A stretch of DNA of 64,000 bases from Calditrichaceae bacterium (GTDB taxonomy: Bacteria > Calditrichota > Calditrichia > RBG-13-44-9 > J075). Below the pieces are notes generated by a model, which saw only the letters and a program-made list of their open reading frames with translations, did not search any database and was not told the origin of the DNA. Positions 42,507-51,970 of the stretch are shown piece by piece. The position numbers and the translations under genes are program-made. Where the stretch lies: contig JABWBP010000046.1 in the NCBI GenBank assembly GCA_013360445.1, positions 1 through 64,000 on the forward strand. The letters run 5' to 3'. Position 1 is the stretch's first letter; every line of letters begins with the position of its first letter.

Positions 42507-43556
42507 TTATTCCAGCGCTTCTTTCAGGCGGCTTTTCACCCTCGCTTCCTGTTCCGCGGTTTCCCGCACCTTCCACTTTTTGACCTTCACCTGCTCCTTG
42601 ATCAATTCAATGGCTTGCAAGGCCATTTCTTTTACCATCTCGTTCATCCGGGAATCCCCTTCTTCCGCCAGCAGCGTCTCTAAAGTCAGGTCGGTGAGGT
42701 CTTTCACGATGGTTTTATTGCTGTCCGAGGCCAAGTCTTCGATGATCCCGTTTACCACGCTGAACACAATATCGCCGATGGCTTTTTCCAGGCTTGCGGC
42801 GATGCGGTCGCCTAAGATCGGTATCAGGGTAATATCCCGGATCTCCCGGTTCTGTTTAACCGCTTCGGCAATGCGCTTCTCTACATATTGTTTGATGCTT
42901 TCCTGGTAAGCCCGGTGAGCGTCTCCGGATACCCGCTGCAATCTCCGGGAAAGCCAGTCCACCAGCGCCAGCTTGTGGGGCACCACCACGTCGTTGATGA
43001 CCCGCCCGGAGAGCGGATTCCCCATGCGGATCTCATCCTGAACGTTTTCCAGCACGTTCACCACCACCCGGTCGGAGACCTCTTCCACCAGGATATTGAG
43101 ATAGTGGGCGGAGCGGTCGAAAAGATAGGTTTTGGTCAAATCGATGATTTCTAACTTTTGCAGCCGGAGCAGAATGGAAGCCACCCGGAGGATTCGCAGA
43201 AAACGAAGTTCTCCTACGGGAATGCAGCCCAGCACGTCGTACCAGTGGAAAAAGGGGTAGTAATACCAGCGCGGGTAAGTTTTCTCAATGATGGCGAGAA
43301 GCCAGCGCAGCAGCAGTTCGATCACAAAAATGGCCACAAAATAGAGGTCGATATTCAAAAAGTTTTTGTGGATATTCTCGTTGTAATAATGAAAAAAGGA
43401 GGGTAGATACTGTGCGAGCAGGTTTTGCACGGCCTGGATGGCAAAAATCCAGTCGAAAACAATCAGGTTCAAGTTGATGATCAGGATAACGATCATCAGC
43501 AGATCGACGATGATGATCCGCGCTTCCCGTTTTTTCAGCAGGGCAGAAAAGTTCAT
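42507..43556 (-). CDS. Voltage-sensor-like membrane protein with long helical C-terminus, no pore
   Basis: 349 residues. Helix S1 at about 13-37, S2 at about 68-92 (VAIFVIELLLRWLLAI), and an S3-like segment HWYDVLGCIPV. Then an S4-like helix RFLRILRVASILLRLQ has arginines at three-residue spacing (about 117-133). No pore helix or selectivity filter follows; the rest (about 150-349) is soluble and mostly helical, with repeated DLT/IIEDL segments and a basic coiled end. It resembles ion-transport-family voltage sensors; the function is not known. Single gene. Confidence 0.65.
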   Translation of the reverse strand: MNFSALLKKREARIIIVDLLMIVILIINLNLIVFDWIFAIQAVQNLLAQYLPSFFHYYNENIHKNFLNIDLYFVAIFVIELLLRWLLAIIEKTYPRWYYYPFFHWYDVLGCIPVGELRFLRILRVASILLRLQKLEIIDLTKTYLFDRSAHYLNILVEEVSDRVVVNVLENVQDEIRMGNPLSGRVINDVVVPHKLALVDWLSRRLQRVSGDAHRAYQESIKQYVEKRIAEAVKQNREIRDITLIPILGDRIAASLEKAIGDIVFSVVNGIIEDLASDSNKTIVKDLTDLTLETLLAEEGDSRMNEMVKEMALQAIELIKEQVKVKKWKVRETAEQEARVKSRLKEALE

Positions 43557-43675
43557 ACGCTATTTCGCTTCTTACCTTTCGTTAATGTGATAATCGATCA
43601 GGGCAGCGACGTGGGTGAGAGGATTTCCATATCAATCAAAATTGCCCTTGTTAGGATTACAAACGATCGAGGATT

Positions 43676-46600
43676 TTAACGCACCAGGATCATTTTCCGC
43701 GTTTTTACGATGTCATCGGCCTTCATCTGATAAAAATAGATCCCGCTGGCTAAGTTATCCGCCCGGACATAGAAAGGATAGCGCCCCGCCTCCTGCCGGC
43801 CCAAATCTTCTTCGCTGATCTTTTCTCCCAGGCTGTTGTAAATCCGGAAAGTAACCCGGGAGGGCGCGGGCAAGCGGTACCACACCAGGGTTTGATTATT
43901 GAAGGGGTTGGGGAAGTTCTGCTCTAATTCATAACTGCCGATTTGCAGCGCGCCCAGGGAATCGACGCCAGTTTGGGAGAGCTTAAAAATTTTGAAAAAA
44001 CTCCACCAAAATGAGGGGCTGGCGGTATATCCGGCCAGGTAAACGTTGCCGTAACCATCCACCTCCAGAGCCTTGCCGGTGTCCCAGGTGTTACCGCTTC
44101 CGGCATGGCGGTAAATCCAGCTTGTTTCGCCGTTGAGATTGTATTTAATGGCGGTTAAGTCGAACCCGCTGCCGGCGTAGCGAGCCTCCCCGACTATATA
44201 GACGTTTCCCTCCCGGTCGAGGGCTAAATCGGCCACCCGGTCCCAGGAACCGGCGGCGTCGTAGCGGGCAACCCACTGTTCTCTTCCATCGGTATCATAT
44301 TTGATGGTAAAATAATCCTGGTTGAGGTTTACGGTATTCCAGATAAACCCGCTGATGCAGGGGTTTCCCACGGCGTCGATCTTCATTTGGCTGGTCCATC
44401 CAAAAATATGCCCCGGTTCGTGATAGCTGGCAACCCACCGACGCTCTCCGGATGGGGCGTATTTTATCGTAACCAGGGTTTCCGAGTATGAGTCGGCGTC
44501 GAAATGCCCGTATTTGCCGTTTACATAGACATTCCCCCAGCCGTCAACGCCGATGGATAGCGCTTGTTCATAATTCCCCTGGTCAAAATGCGCCATCCAT
44601 TCCTGTTTGCCCCGGGAGTCGTATTTAATCACCGCCAAATCATCTAAATAACCGGAGCCTTGCGGTCCCTGGCGATCCCCGGTAACGTAAACATTTCCAT
44701 GAAAATCTACTGCCAGGCCGCGGGGAATATCGGAAAATTGCTCCCCGCCCTGGTAGCGCGCCAGCCACTCGAGCTGGCCGTTGGGGGCATATTTCAGGGT
44801 TACAAAATCCCCCCAGCCATATTCATCAGAGCTGCCGCCTAAAACATAGGCGTTCCCGTGGCGGTCGAGCGCCAGGGCTACCGGCACGTCGTAAGAAGCT
44901 CCATACGCCAATGGCGGCCCGTCATAATGGGCAACCCATTGCCGCGCTCCCGCGGAATTGTATTTAATGACGGCAATATCATTGTTGTGGTATGCAATAG
45001 TGCAGGTATTGCCCTGCGCATCCGCCTCCATGGCCACCGGCAGACCTTTGAACAGCGTGTCGGCCCATAGCAGCGAGCCTTCCGGGTTATACTTTACCAT
45101 GAGAGTGTTCGAATTGTCAGTTCCGAGGGCGTAAACGTTGCCCTGGTAATCCAGCGCCAGGTCGAGAGCTTCTCCCCTTTGGATATTTTTGCCCCGCCAA
45201 TGAGATTCCCATTGCCGAACTCCGCCGGGATCGTACTGCGCAGTGGTGTACTGATACCCGTCGTCCATGTCGCTGCTTTCGCCGGTAATAATCAGGCGGC
45301 GCTGCGAGTCAAGCGCCAGCGCCGCGGGAAAATCGTTGGAATGGCCGGGACCGTCGTATTGCCCGCTCCATTGCAGGATGCCGGCGGAATTATACTTGAG
45401 GATGAACCAATCGACGCCGGCATTCCCGGTTTTCATTCCGCCGGCAACGTAAATATTGCCCGCCCCGTCGCTCAAGCTCAATCCCGAGGGAGCGGAAATC
45501 CCGGCTTCGCCGCCGTAGCGGACTTCCCACAATTGCTGCCCGGCGGAATTGTATTTCAGGGTAAGACAGTCGTAACGCCCGTCGATATTTCCACTGACGC
45601 CGGAAACGTAAATATTTCCCAGGGTATCCAGCGCCAGCCCGTATGGTACGTCATTACCCACGCTGTCATAGGTTTCTACCCATTGCAGGTTGCCATCTCG
45701 CTCATATTTGATGGTCAGGAAAGCATCGTCGTACCCCGCGTTGTTCACCCCGGCAAGGTAAACCTCGCCGGAATCGTTCACGGCCATGGCGGTGGGGGAG
45801 TTAAAAGAGACGTCGGTTCGCTTGTAGCGCGCTTCCCACTGCAAAACCCCTGCGGGGCTGTATTTAAGGAGCAGGATTTCCGACGCGGCGATGGAGAGAG
45901 ATTCCCGGAGCTCGCCAACTACGTAAACGTTGCCGGCCACGTCGATGGCAATACCCCGGGGAGGGAGCGGGTACCCTGAAACCACATATTCAGTTACCCA
46001 TTCTTCAGACCCGGCAGCATTCAGTTTGATAGTCGCATAGCTGCTTCCGGCGGTCAGGCCGGTAAAATAGACATTGCCGGAAGGGTTGGTTGCTATTCCG
46101 CCGAACAGCGCGTCACCCTGGGGGGAGCCGCCGTAGCGGTACGCCCACTGTTGCTGTCCCGCGGGATTGTATTTGACCACTGCCAAATCAGCCCCGCCGG
46201 CAACGCCGGCGCTTTCCCCGCCCACGTAAATATTACCAAACCCATCTATCGCAACGCCTCCGGCAATATCATCACCATGCCCCTCCCCGTCAAAATAGGC
46301 TGCCCAAAGTTCACTCCCGGCCGCATCGTACCCGATGGTATAAAAATCCATGCCGTTGGGGAGATTGGGGCTGTAACCGCTTACGTAGATGTGATCCTGC
46401 CCGTCCACGGCGAGGCCAATCGCCCGGCTGGAGCCGGGTATCTCCGCGCTTTCATAAACCCGTACCCATTCTTCCCTGACCCCCAGGGTTTTGGGAAAAG
46501 CGGATGGCGAGGGATTATGGGCCGCGAGGCCATATCCCGGCGGAAAGGGATAGAACGGGTTGGCGGCGGGGTTCGAATAGGGATAAGAGGGAACGCCGGG

Positions 46601-46864
46601 GAAATCAACCCGGGGGCTTCCGGGGTGCCTCCATGGCACATTTATGTGAGATTGGGACGCTGCCCCCGGGTATCGCAGGGGGTACCCATTTTCAATTGCC
46701 CGGTGGTGGGGATAACTGTCAGTAATTGGCAAGTAGTAATTCTTAATGGCCCGGTGGGGAAGATGAACGGGCAATTTGGGGAGCGGTATTTGCGCTAACA
46801 ACAAGATTGCAGCCGTTGCGACGGTAAGAGAGAGAGTTACCAGGTAAAAAAATGATCTATTCAT
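43676..46864 (-). CDS. Secreted SBBP beta-propeller repeat protein with T9SS sorting domain
   Basis: 1062 residues. A signal segment (about 8-28) and a Pro/His-rich region (about 30-125) precede about sixteen repeats of roughly 50 residues. Each has a W(V/A)xxYDxxG strand and a GNVYVxG strand followed by TIKYNxxG, the SBBP beta-propeller repeat. The C-terminal sorting domain (about 975-1062) contains NFPNPFNNQTLVWYRLP, GIYFYQM and ends KMILVR, so the protein is a type IX secretion substrate. Surface or extracellular binding is likely; no catalytic motif was seen. Confidence 0.9.
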   Translation of the reverse strand: MNRSFFYLVTLSLTVATAAILLLAQIPLPKLPVHLPHRAIKNYYLPITDSYPHHRAIENGYPLRYPGAASQSHINVPWRHPGSPRVDFPGVPSYPYSNPAANPFYPFPPGYGLAAHNPSPSAFPKTLGVREEWVRVYESAEIPGSSRAIGLAVDGQDHIYVSGYSPNLPNGMDFYTIGYDAAGSELWAAYFDGEGHGDDIAGGVAIDGFGNIYVGGESAGVAGGADLAVVKYNPAGQQQWAYRYGGSPQGDALFGGIATNPSGNVYFTGLTAGSSYATIKLNAAGSEEWVTEYVVSGYPLPPRGIAIDVAGNVYVVGELRESLSIAASEILLLKYSPAGVLQWEARYKRTDVSFNSPTAMAVNDSGEVYLAGVNNAGYDDAFLTIKYERDGNLQWVETYDSVGNDVPYGLALDTLGNIYVSGVSGNIDGRYDCLTLKYNSAGQQLWEVRYGGEAGISAPSGLSLSDGAGNIYVAGGMKTGNAGVDWFILKYNSAGILQWSGQYDGPGHSNDFPAALALDSQRRLIITGESSDMDDGYQYTTAQYDPGGVRQWESHWRGKNIQRGEALDLALDYQGNVYALGTDNSNTLMVKYNPEGSLLWADTLFKGLPVAMEADAQGNTCTIAYHNNDIAVIKYNSAGARQWVAHYDGPPLAYGASYDVPVALALDRHGNAYVLGGSSDEYGWGDFVTLKYAPNGQLEWLARYQGGEQFSDIPRGLAVDFHGNVYVTGDRQGPQGSGYLDDLAVIKYDSRGKQEWMAHFDQGNYEQALSIGVDGWGNVYVNGKYGHFDADSYSETLVTIKYAPSGERRWVASYHEPGHIFGWTSQMKIDAVGNPCISGFIWNTVNLNQDYFTIKYDTDGREQWVARYDAAGSWDRVADLALDREGNVYIVGEARYAGSGFDLTAIKYNLNGETSWIYRHAGSGNTWDTGKALEVDGYGNVYLAGYTASPSFWWSFFKIFKLSQTGVDSLGALQIGSYELEQNFPNPFNNQTLVWYRLPAPSRVTFRIYNSLGEKISEEDLGRQEAGRYPFYVRADNLASGIYFYQMKADDIVKTRKMILVR

Positions 46865-47185
46865 GCCGGTAGCTCCTTTCTTGCATTATTTAAGAACTGA
46901 TGTTACGCATTTTACCACATGGTTCGGTAAACTCACCATGCAAAAGACACAGAGAACACAGAGTTTTAATCACCTTTTTAGCGTTTTTGCTTCTCAGTGC
47001 AGCCTCAGATTCAATAAATACTTGATTTTCTCTGTGCCCTCTGTAAGAATCAACCTGACAAAATTTAGCGGGTTTGCGCCTCATATCCTTCTCAAAAATA
47101 TTTTTTGTGTTTTCCATAGCTGGTGCTTTTTTTTTACTTTATGATTATCTTTGAGCGCCGAACCATAAAACAGAAAGGAGACGCG
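46865..47185. repeat. Intergenic hairpin with CACAGAG words and REP copy 2
   Basis: Holds the CATGGT...ACCATG element at 46918-46940 (one substitution from the others). CACAGAGAACACAGAG at 46949-46964 pairs with CTCTGTGCCCTCTGT at 47030-47044, with an 65-bp loop. No gene is supported before 47186. Confidence 0.75.
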
Positions 47186-47410
47186 ATGCAGAAACTGTTC
47201 AAAGATTTGAGAGAAGGGGAAGCCTTCCAGCTTCCCGGCAAGATCGATCCCTATAGCGGAAAACCTTACGTGTACGTTAAAATTCCTTTCATGAACAACT
47301 TTTATCACACCACCGGCAACAAACGCAACGCCCGGCTGAAGGTGTCCACCTCCAAGATGAATAACAAGTATATTTTTGTCGAAAACAACCAGGAGGTGGC
47401 AGTCATCTGA
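47186..47410 (+). CDS. Small conserved-looking protein of unknown function
   Basis: 74 residues, MQKLFKDLREGEAFQLPGKI followed by DPYSGKPYVYVKIPFMNNFY and a basic end. AAAGGAG lies a few bases before the ATG, which is why the longer frame from 47123 is not used. It looks like a compact beta-rich soluble protein. I do not recognise the family. Confidence 0.6.
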   Translation: MQKLFKDLREGEAFQLPGKIDPYSGKPYVYVKIPFMNNFYHTTGNKRNARLKVSTSKMNNKYIFVENNQEVAVI

Positions 47411-47494
47411 TTTGGCGGGAGAGCGAGTGGCGAGTGACAGCTCCAATAAATCGCCAAATTACAAAATCATCAAATAATAACCGGGGAGCCTGTT

Positions 47495-47752
47495 TTGGCA
47501 AAAAACAATAATGAAACGAGGGATGAGGGGGAAGTTGTGGCGGTAAAGGAAGTGAATCGCAATGAGCCTGAGAAAGCGCCGCAAAAATTCGATTGGAAGT
47601 TCTGGGGATTGCTGGCCTTTGCCGCGATCTATTTCTTTTCCCCGCTCGACCTGCTCCCCGAGGCGCTGTTAGGGCCGTTAGGGTTCGCGGATGACGCCGC
47701 CCTGCTGGCGTTCGTTATCAAACGCATTATCGACAAAGTTCGCAGCCGGTAG
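47495..47752 (+). CDS. DUF1232 (YkvA-like) small membrane protein
   Basis: 85 residues. A charged N-terminal part (about 1-28) is followed by a membrane segment with FWGLLAFAAIYFFSPLDLLP and GFADDAALLAFVIKRI. This matches the SPxDLxP...DD pattern of the DUF1232 family. TTG start with GGGGAG about seven bases upstream. First of three closely spaced genes. Confidence 0.8.
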   Translation: MAKNNNETRDEGEVVAVKEVNRNEPEKAPQKFDWKFWGLLAFAAIYFFSPLDLLPEALLGPLGFADDAALLAFVIKRIIDKVRSR

Positions 47753-47756
47753 GTGT

Positions 47757-48149
47757 ATGAAAAAAAACGCCTTGGCGCTATTCAAAACCGGCGACATTCT
47801 GTTTTGGCTGGCGCTGCTTAGCGGAGCCTGGTTCTATCAGTCGATTATCGCTTCTTCCAACACCGCGGACAACGTTGCAGTGGTAGAAATTGCCGGAGAA
47901 GTGGAGTACCGGATCGATCTGAAACTCGACCGGCAATATGAACTGGATGAATTTTCCCCCCCGGTAAAAATCGCGGTGCGGAGCGGTACTCTCGCCATCA
48001 TCGCGAATGACTGCCCGCAAAACATCTGCCTGAAAATGGGAGCGATTTCCCGCCCCGGGCAGATGATCGTCTGCGTGCCCAAAAAAATTCTCATTTATAT
48101 TCCCGCGTACCATGAAACAGGAAAATCTGTCAAGGCCATTACCGGCTGA
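47757..48149 (+). CDS. NusG domain II-like membrane-anchored protein
   Basis: 130 residues with one N-terminal membrane helix (about 10-30). An outer beta domain follows, with VVEIAGEVEYRIDLKLDRQY and DCPQNICLKMGAISRPGQMI, the Cys-x4-Cys pattern of the NusG-II-like family usually found beside Gx transporter genes. It starts four bases after the DUF1232 stop and its end overlaps the next gene by 38 bases. Confidence 0.85.
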   Translation: MKKNALALFKTGDILFWLALLSGAWFYQSIIASSNTADNVAVVEIAGEVEYRIDLKLDRQYELDEFSPPVKIAVRSGTLAIIANDCPQNICLKMGAISRPGQMIVCVPKKILIYIPAYHETGKSVKAITG

Positions 48150-48663
48150 CCGGGAAGAGGCGCGCCTGGCGGGATTGGTGGTGGTGGGGCTGCTATTGTT
48201 CATTTTCGAAGCCTACCTTCCGCGCCCGGTTCCCTGGTTGAAATTCGGGCTGGCCAATATCGCTACCCTGATTGCCCTGTATTGGATGGGCTGGCAGGCG
48301 GCGTTCCTGGTATCGTTGTACCGCATTTTGATCGGCTCTTTTTTTACCGGGAACCTCTTCACCCCGGGCTTTTTTTTATCGCTGGGCGGGGGAATGAGCG
48401 CGGTGCTGGTGATGGGAGCGATATATCACCTGCGAATTTTCAGCCTCCTGAGCGTGAGCATTGCCGGGGCGCTGGCCCATAACCTGGGGCAGCTTTTAGC
48501 GGCGATTTACCTGCTCTTCAAAAACGCGATTTTGTGGTATTTGCTGCCCTACCTGCTCCTGACCGGGATTCTTACCGGGGTAATCACCGGGCTGTTCAGC
48601 TACTATTTGCTGCGGCGGATCGGGGAGGATTTTGGGGGGAGTAATGGATGGTTGGATGGCTAA
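48112..48663 (+). CDS. Gx transporter family / heptaprenyl diphosphate synthase component I-like membrane protein
   Basis: 183 residues with five or six membrane helices: GLANIATLIALYWMGWQAAF, RILIGSFFTGNLFTPGFFLS, AGALAHNLGQLLAAIYLLFK. Matches the Hpre_diP_synt_I (Gx transporter) family, which resembles ECF substrate-binding components. The last residues (SNGWLDG) are encoded inside the GGATGGTT hairpin repeat that starts at 48643, so the repeat has supplied the C-terminus and the stop. Confidence 0.85.
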   Translation: MKQENLSRPLPADREEARLAGLVVVGLLLFIFEAYLPRPVPWLKFGLANIATLIALYWMGWQAAFLVSLYRILIGSFFTGNLFTPGFFLSLGGGMSAVLVMGAIYHLRIFSLLSVSIAGALAHNLGQLLAAIYLLFKNAILWYLLPYLLLTGILTGVITGLFSYYLLRRIGEDFGGSNGWLDG

Positions 48664-48775
48664 ATGGTTAGATGGTTGAATGGTTGGATGGTTGAATGGT
48701 TGGATGGTTGAATGGTTGGATGGTTAAGGATTGGATAACCATTTAACCATCCAGCCATTCATCCATTCAGCTTTG
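48643..48775. repeat. Hairpin repeat built from GGATGGTTGAAT words
   Basis: A long run of ATGGTTGGATGG/TTGAATGG words pairs with AACCATTTAACCATCCAGCC and following words. The left arm begins inside the coding end of the preceding gene. Confidence 0.85.
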
Positions 48776-48827
48776 TTTTGGGATACGGGGTTATTGTTAT
48801 TAGATTATGAAGAAAATGGGAGTTTGA

Positions 48828-48965
48828 ATGGCAATGAAGCCTGCAAATAAAACCGTCGCCGAACGGCGGAATTATTCGGTGATAAACGTGCAATCCGCCA
48901 AAGAGGTGGCGTATTCCGCACTGGAAAAAAGCAGCAAGCAGGGAGGCGCTTGGAACGTTGGTTGA
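48828..48965 (+). CDS. Possible 45-residue ORF
   Basis: ATG at 48828 to TGA at 48965, with a basic start (MAMKPANKTVAERRNYSVIN) and a small C-terminal helix. It lies 15 bases upstream of the broken methylase gene and may be co-transcribed. No homology was recognised; it may be spurious or a phage remnant. Confidence 0.25.
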   Translation: MAMKPANKTVAERRNYSVINVQSAKEVAYSALEKSSKQGGAWNVG

Positions 48966-48980
48966 TTGGAGTGAAATCGT

Positions 48981-49608
48981 ATGACTGCCGGGCGCAAAAC
49001 GCTTACAGAAAATAAAGATTGGGGTACTCCCTCTAAATATATCAAAGCAGTCAGAGAAGTCTTTGGGGGTAAAATCGATCTTGATCCTTGCTCAAACGAG
49101 CACTCGCTAGTCAATGCTACGGTAGAATTCATGCTGCCAGAACATGACGGTCTAAAAGAGATCTGGGATTTTCCTACTATTTACGTGAATCCGCCTTACG
49201 GGAAGGATAAAGAACGAAATACGACGATAAAAAATTGGTTGGCAAAGTGCGCCGAAGCCCATCGGAAATTTGGTTCGGAGGTTTTGGCATTGGTTCCGGT
49301 AGCAACGAATACAAATCATTGGAAAAAATTTGTCTTTGGAAAGGCAGCTGCAATCTGCTTTTTATTATGATACCCGGTTAAAATTTTTAGAATACGGGCA
49401 GGATGGGGGAAAAGGAGCGCCGATGTCCTGCGCCATGATTTATTGGGGGAAGAAGTATCAAAAATTTTATGATGTTTTTATCCACTATGGCGCAGTGGTT
49501 GATATCACCTATCTCCGGGGAGAGGTAATCGGCCCGGAAAGAGCAAGCTTACAGGGAAGTTTTATCCCGGTGTTTGAAGAAGCACATTCGGAAAATGGAA
49601 AGGAATGA
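48981..49608 (+). pseudogene. Phage-type DNA N6-adenine methyltransferase, frameshifted
   Basis: The first frame (48981-49370) has the typical start TENKDWGTPSKYIKAVREVF, DLDPCSNEHSLVNA and catalytic VNPPYGKD. It breaks at a T5 run near 49362-49366. The continuation, one base out of frame, reads CFYYDTRLKFLEYG, CAMIYWGKKYQKF and DITYLRG to 49608. Removing one T restores a single protein of about 208 residues, normal for the phage Dam family. Whether this is a true mutation, programmed shift or sequencing error cannot be told. No restriction gene accompanies it. Confidence 0.8.
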
Positions 49609-50504
49609 ATATCGTGGCAAATGTTCTCTTAAAATCCGACATCCCCGGCGCCCGGCTGCGCAACCGCGGCAAGGTGCGGGATATTTACGACGCCGGCGAG
49701 CATCTCCTCATCGTCGCCAGCGACCGCATCTCCGCCTTCGACGTGGTAATGGCGGAAGGAATTCCCGGCAAGGGCGCGGTGCTCACCCAAATCTCCAAAT
49801 TCTGGTTCTCGCTGACCCGCGACCTCGTCCCCAACCACTTCGTCACCGACGAGGTGCGGGAGTTTCCGGCGCCCTTCAACCGCTACCCGGATCAGCTTCA
49901 GGGGCGGGCCATGTTAGTCAAAAAAGCGCAGCCGCTGCCGGTGGAGTGCATCGTGCGCGGCTACCTGGCCGGCTCCGGCTGGAAGGAGTACCGCAAATCC
50001 GGCACCCTGCACAAAACCAGGCTGCCCGCGGGATTGCAAGAGTCCTCCCGGCTGCCGGAACCGCTGTTCACCCCCTCCACCAAGGCGGAAGAAGGGCACG
50101 ATGAGAATATCACCTTCGAAGAAATGCTGAAGCTTGTGAACCATGAAATTGCCGAGGCGGCGCGGGAAAAAAGCCTGCAAATCTACCGCCGGGGAGTGGA
50201 AGTGGCGGAAGAAAAGGGGATCATCATCGCCGATACCAAATTCGAATTCGGACTGGTAGATGGGGAATTGATCCTGATCGACGAGGCGCTCACCCCCGAT
50301 TCCTCGCGCTTCTGGCCCAAAGAGCAGTACCAGCCCGGCAAATCCCAGCCCAGCTACGACAAACAATATCTCCGCGACTACTTAGAAACCCTGGATTGGG
50401 GCAAAACCCCCCCGCCGCCAGAATTGCCGGAAACCGTGGTTCAGAATACTTCTCGAAAATACCAGGAGATTTTGCGCATTCTGACCGGGAAATCTGTGTT
50501 GTAG
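49605..50504 (+). CDS. purC: Phosphoribosylaminoimidazole-succinocarboxamide synthase
   Basis: 299 residues. Makes SAICAR in purine synthesis. The [20 protein letters not shown] motif lies at about 22-42, [16 protein letters not shown] at about 112-127, and [14 protein letters not shown] at about 223-236. AAGGA sits just upstream, and the start overlaps the end of the broken methylase frame by four bases. Length fits the single-domain bacterial/eukaryotic long form. Confidence 0.97.
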   Translation: MNIVANVLLKSDIPGARLRNRGKVRDIYDAGEHLLIVASDRISAFDVVMAEGIPGKGAVLTQISKFWFSLTRDLVPNHFVTDEVREFPAPFNRYPDQLQGRAMLVKKAQPLPVECIVRGYLAGSGWKEYRKSGTLHKTRLPAGLQESSRLPEPLFTPSTKAEEGHDENITFEEMLKLVNHEIAEAAREKSLQIYRRGVEVAEEKGIIIADTKFEFGLVDGELILIDEALTPDSSRFWPKEQYQPGKSQPSYDKQYLRDYLETLDWGKTPPPPELPETVVQNTSRKYQEILRILTGKSVL

Positions 50505-50629
50505 TGTTCAGGTGTTATAGTGTTCAGGGGATTTGGCGATTGAGTGATCTGGTGATTGAGTTATCGTTTACCCAATCGCCAAATTGCCCAATCGCTCAAT
50601 CACCAGATCGCCAAATGACCAAATAGGAA
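50497..50629. repeat. Hairpin repeats with TGTTATAGTGTTCAG and TTGGCGATTGAG words
   Basis: TGTTATAGTGTTCAG words come first. Then GATTTGGCGATTGAGTGATC at about 50531-50551 pairs with GATTGAG/CTCAATC, AATCGCCAAATTG and TCGCCAAATGACC words up to 50629. The gap between purC and gpsA is almost entirely this hairpin. Confidence 0.8.
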
Positions 50630-50635
50630 AATGCC

Positions 50636-51637
50636 ATGACCGAAACCATCTCCGTCATCGGCGCGGGAAGCTGGGGAACCACCCTGGCCATTCTGCTGGC
50701 TAAAAAAGGCTACCGTGTTACCCTGTGGGTTTATGAGCCGGAAATTTTGGCCGCAATGCAGGCAGAGCGGATGAACGCGCGTTACCTGCCCGGCGTCCCC
50801 CTGCCCGCCGAGTTGAAATTGATCGGCGATTTGCAAATGGCGGTCGAATCCGCCCAGTTTCTGGTCATGGCCGTTCCCTCCCACGCCATGCGCAGCGTTT
50901 GCGGCCAGATTGCCGGATTGGTGCGCAAAAACCACTGCGTGGTCAACGTGGCCAAGGGGATCGAGAACGATACGCTAAAGCGGATGTCTGAGGTGATTGC
51001 GGAAACCCTGGCGCTGCCGGAGAAGCAAATCGCCTCCCTGTATGGTCCCAGCCACGCCGAAGAGGTCAGCCGGGGAATCGCCACCGCGGTGGTGGCCGCT
51101 TCCGGCGATTTGAATACCGCCCGGCGGGTGCGGGAGCTTTTCCGCAGCGATTATTTCCGGGTCTATTCCAGCACCGACATCACCGGGGTGGAGTGCGGGG
51201 GATCGTTGAAGAACGTGATTGCCATCGCCGCGGGCATCTGCGACGGGGCCGGCTTCGGCGACAATACCAAAGCGGCGCTGCTCACCCGCGGGCTGGCGGA
51301 GATCAGCCGCTTAGGAGTGATGATGGGCGCCCAGCCGGAGACCTTCGCGGGACTGTCCGGCATCGGCGATTTGATCGTGACCTGCATGAGCAAGCACAGC
51401 CGCAACCGCTACGTGGGGGAAGAGATCGGCAGGGGAAAAACCCTCAAAGCCGTATTAGACGGCATGGTAATGGTCGCCGAGGGAGTGAAAACCACCCGCT
51501 CGGTGCACCAGCTTTCCCAAAAATTGGGGGTGGAGATGCCCATTTCCGGGCAGGTGTACCGGGTGCTTTTCGATGATAAACGCCCCCATAATGCCGTTAC
51601 GGAGCTGATGACCCGGGATGCAAAGGAAGAAAACTGA
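50636..51637 (+). CDS. gpsA: Glycerol-3-phosphate dehydrogenase [NAD(P)+]
   Basis: 333 residues. It makes sn-glycerol 3-phosphate for phospholipids. NAD loop ISVIGAGSWGTTLAILLAKK at the N-terminus, then ASLYGPSHAEEVSRG (about 138-152) and the catalytic lysine region ECGGSLKNVIAIAAGICDGA (about 185-205). ATG at 50636 with only a weak RBS (AGGAAA). Confidence 0.96.
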   Translation: MTETISVIGAGSWGTTLAILLAKKGYRVTLWVYEPEILAAMQAERMNARYLPGVPLPAELKLIGDLQMAVESAQFLVMAVPSHAMRSVCGQIAGLVRKNHCVVNVAKGIENDTLKRMSEVIAETLALPEKQIASLYGPSHAEEVSRGIATAVVAASGDLNTARRVRELFRSDYFRVYSSTDITGVECGGSLKNVIAIAAGICDGAGFGDNTKAALLTRGLAEISRLGVMMGAQPETFAGLSGIGDLIVTCMSKHSRNRYVGEEIGRGKTLKAVLDGMVMVAEGVKTTRSVHQLSQKLGVEMPISGQVYRVLFDDKRPHNAVTELMTRDAKEEN

Positions 51638-51970
51638 CAGGGGCAGCGGCAGGCAGCAGGAGCAGGCAAAACGGTTTTTTCACTCAAGTTATTTCGGATG
51701 CGATTCCAGATTGCAAATCATCGGTGGAAAAGTAACTCCGAACTATAGCCAAAAATATTTGAAATTTGCCACATGGTTCGATAAACTCACCATGCAAAGA
51801 ACACTGAGAGCACAAAGGAATTAAGAAATTATGCCAGCCAGAAAGTGGAGCTATGCCGAAACTCTGTGATCTCCGTGAACTCTTTCCAAAGGAACCCCTT
51901 TGGGGGTGGCTAAAAAAAGTTAGGGACAAACTCTCAGATTTCGGCATGAAGAATCTAACCTGCCCATAAT
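51638..51970. repeat. Intergenic region with REP copy 3 and CACTGAGAG words
   Basis: The CATGGT...ACCATG element lies at 51772-51794. The downstream CACTGAGAGCACAAAGG run pairs loosely with CTCTGTGATCTCCGTGAACT at about 51861-51880. An outer weaker pair surrounds it. No coding frame is convincing. Confidence 0.65.

Noticed and set aside
46890-47117. Minus-strand frame of 75 codons
   Set aside because: Made from the CACAGAG hairpin and REP element; the peptide MHGEF-type text is the translation of the repeat.
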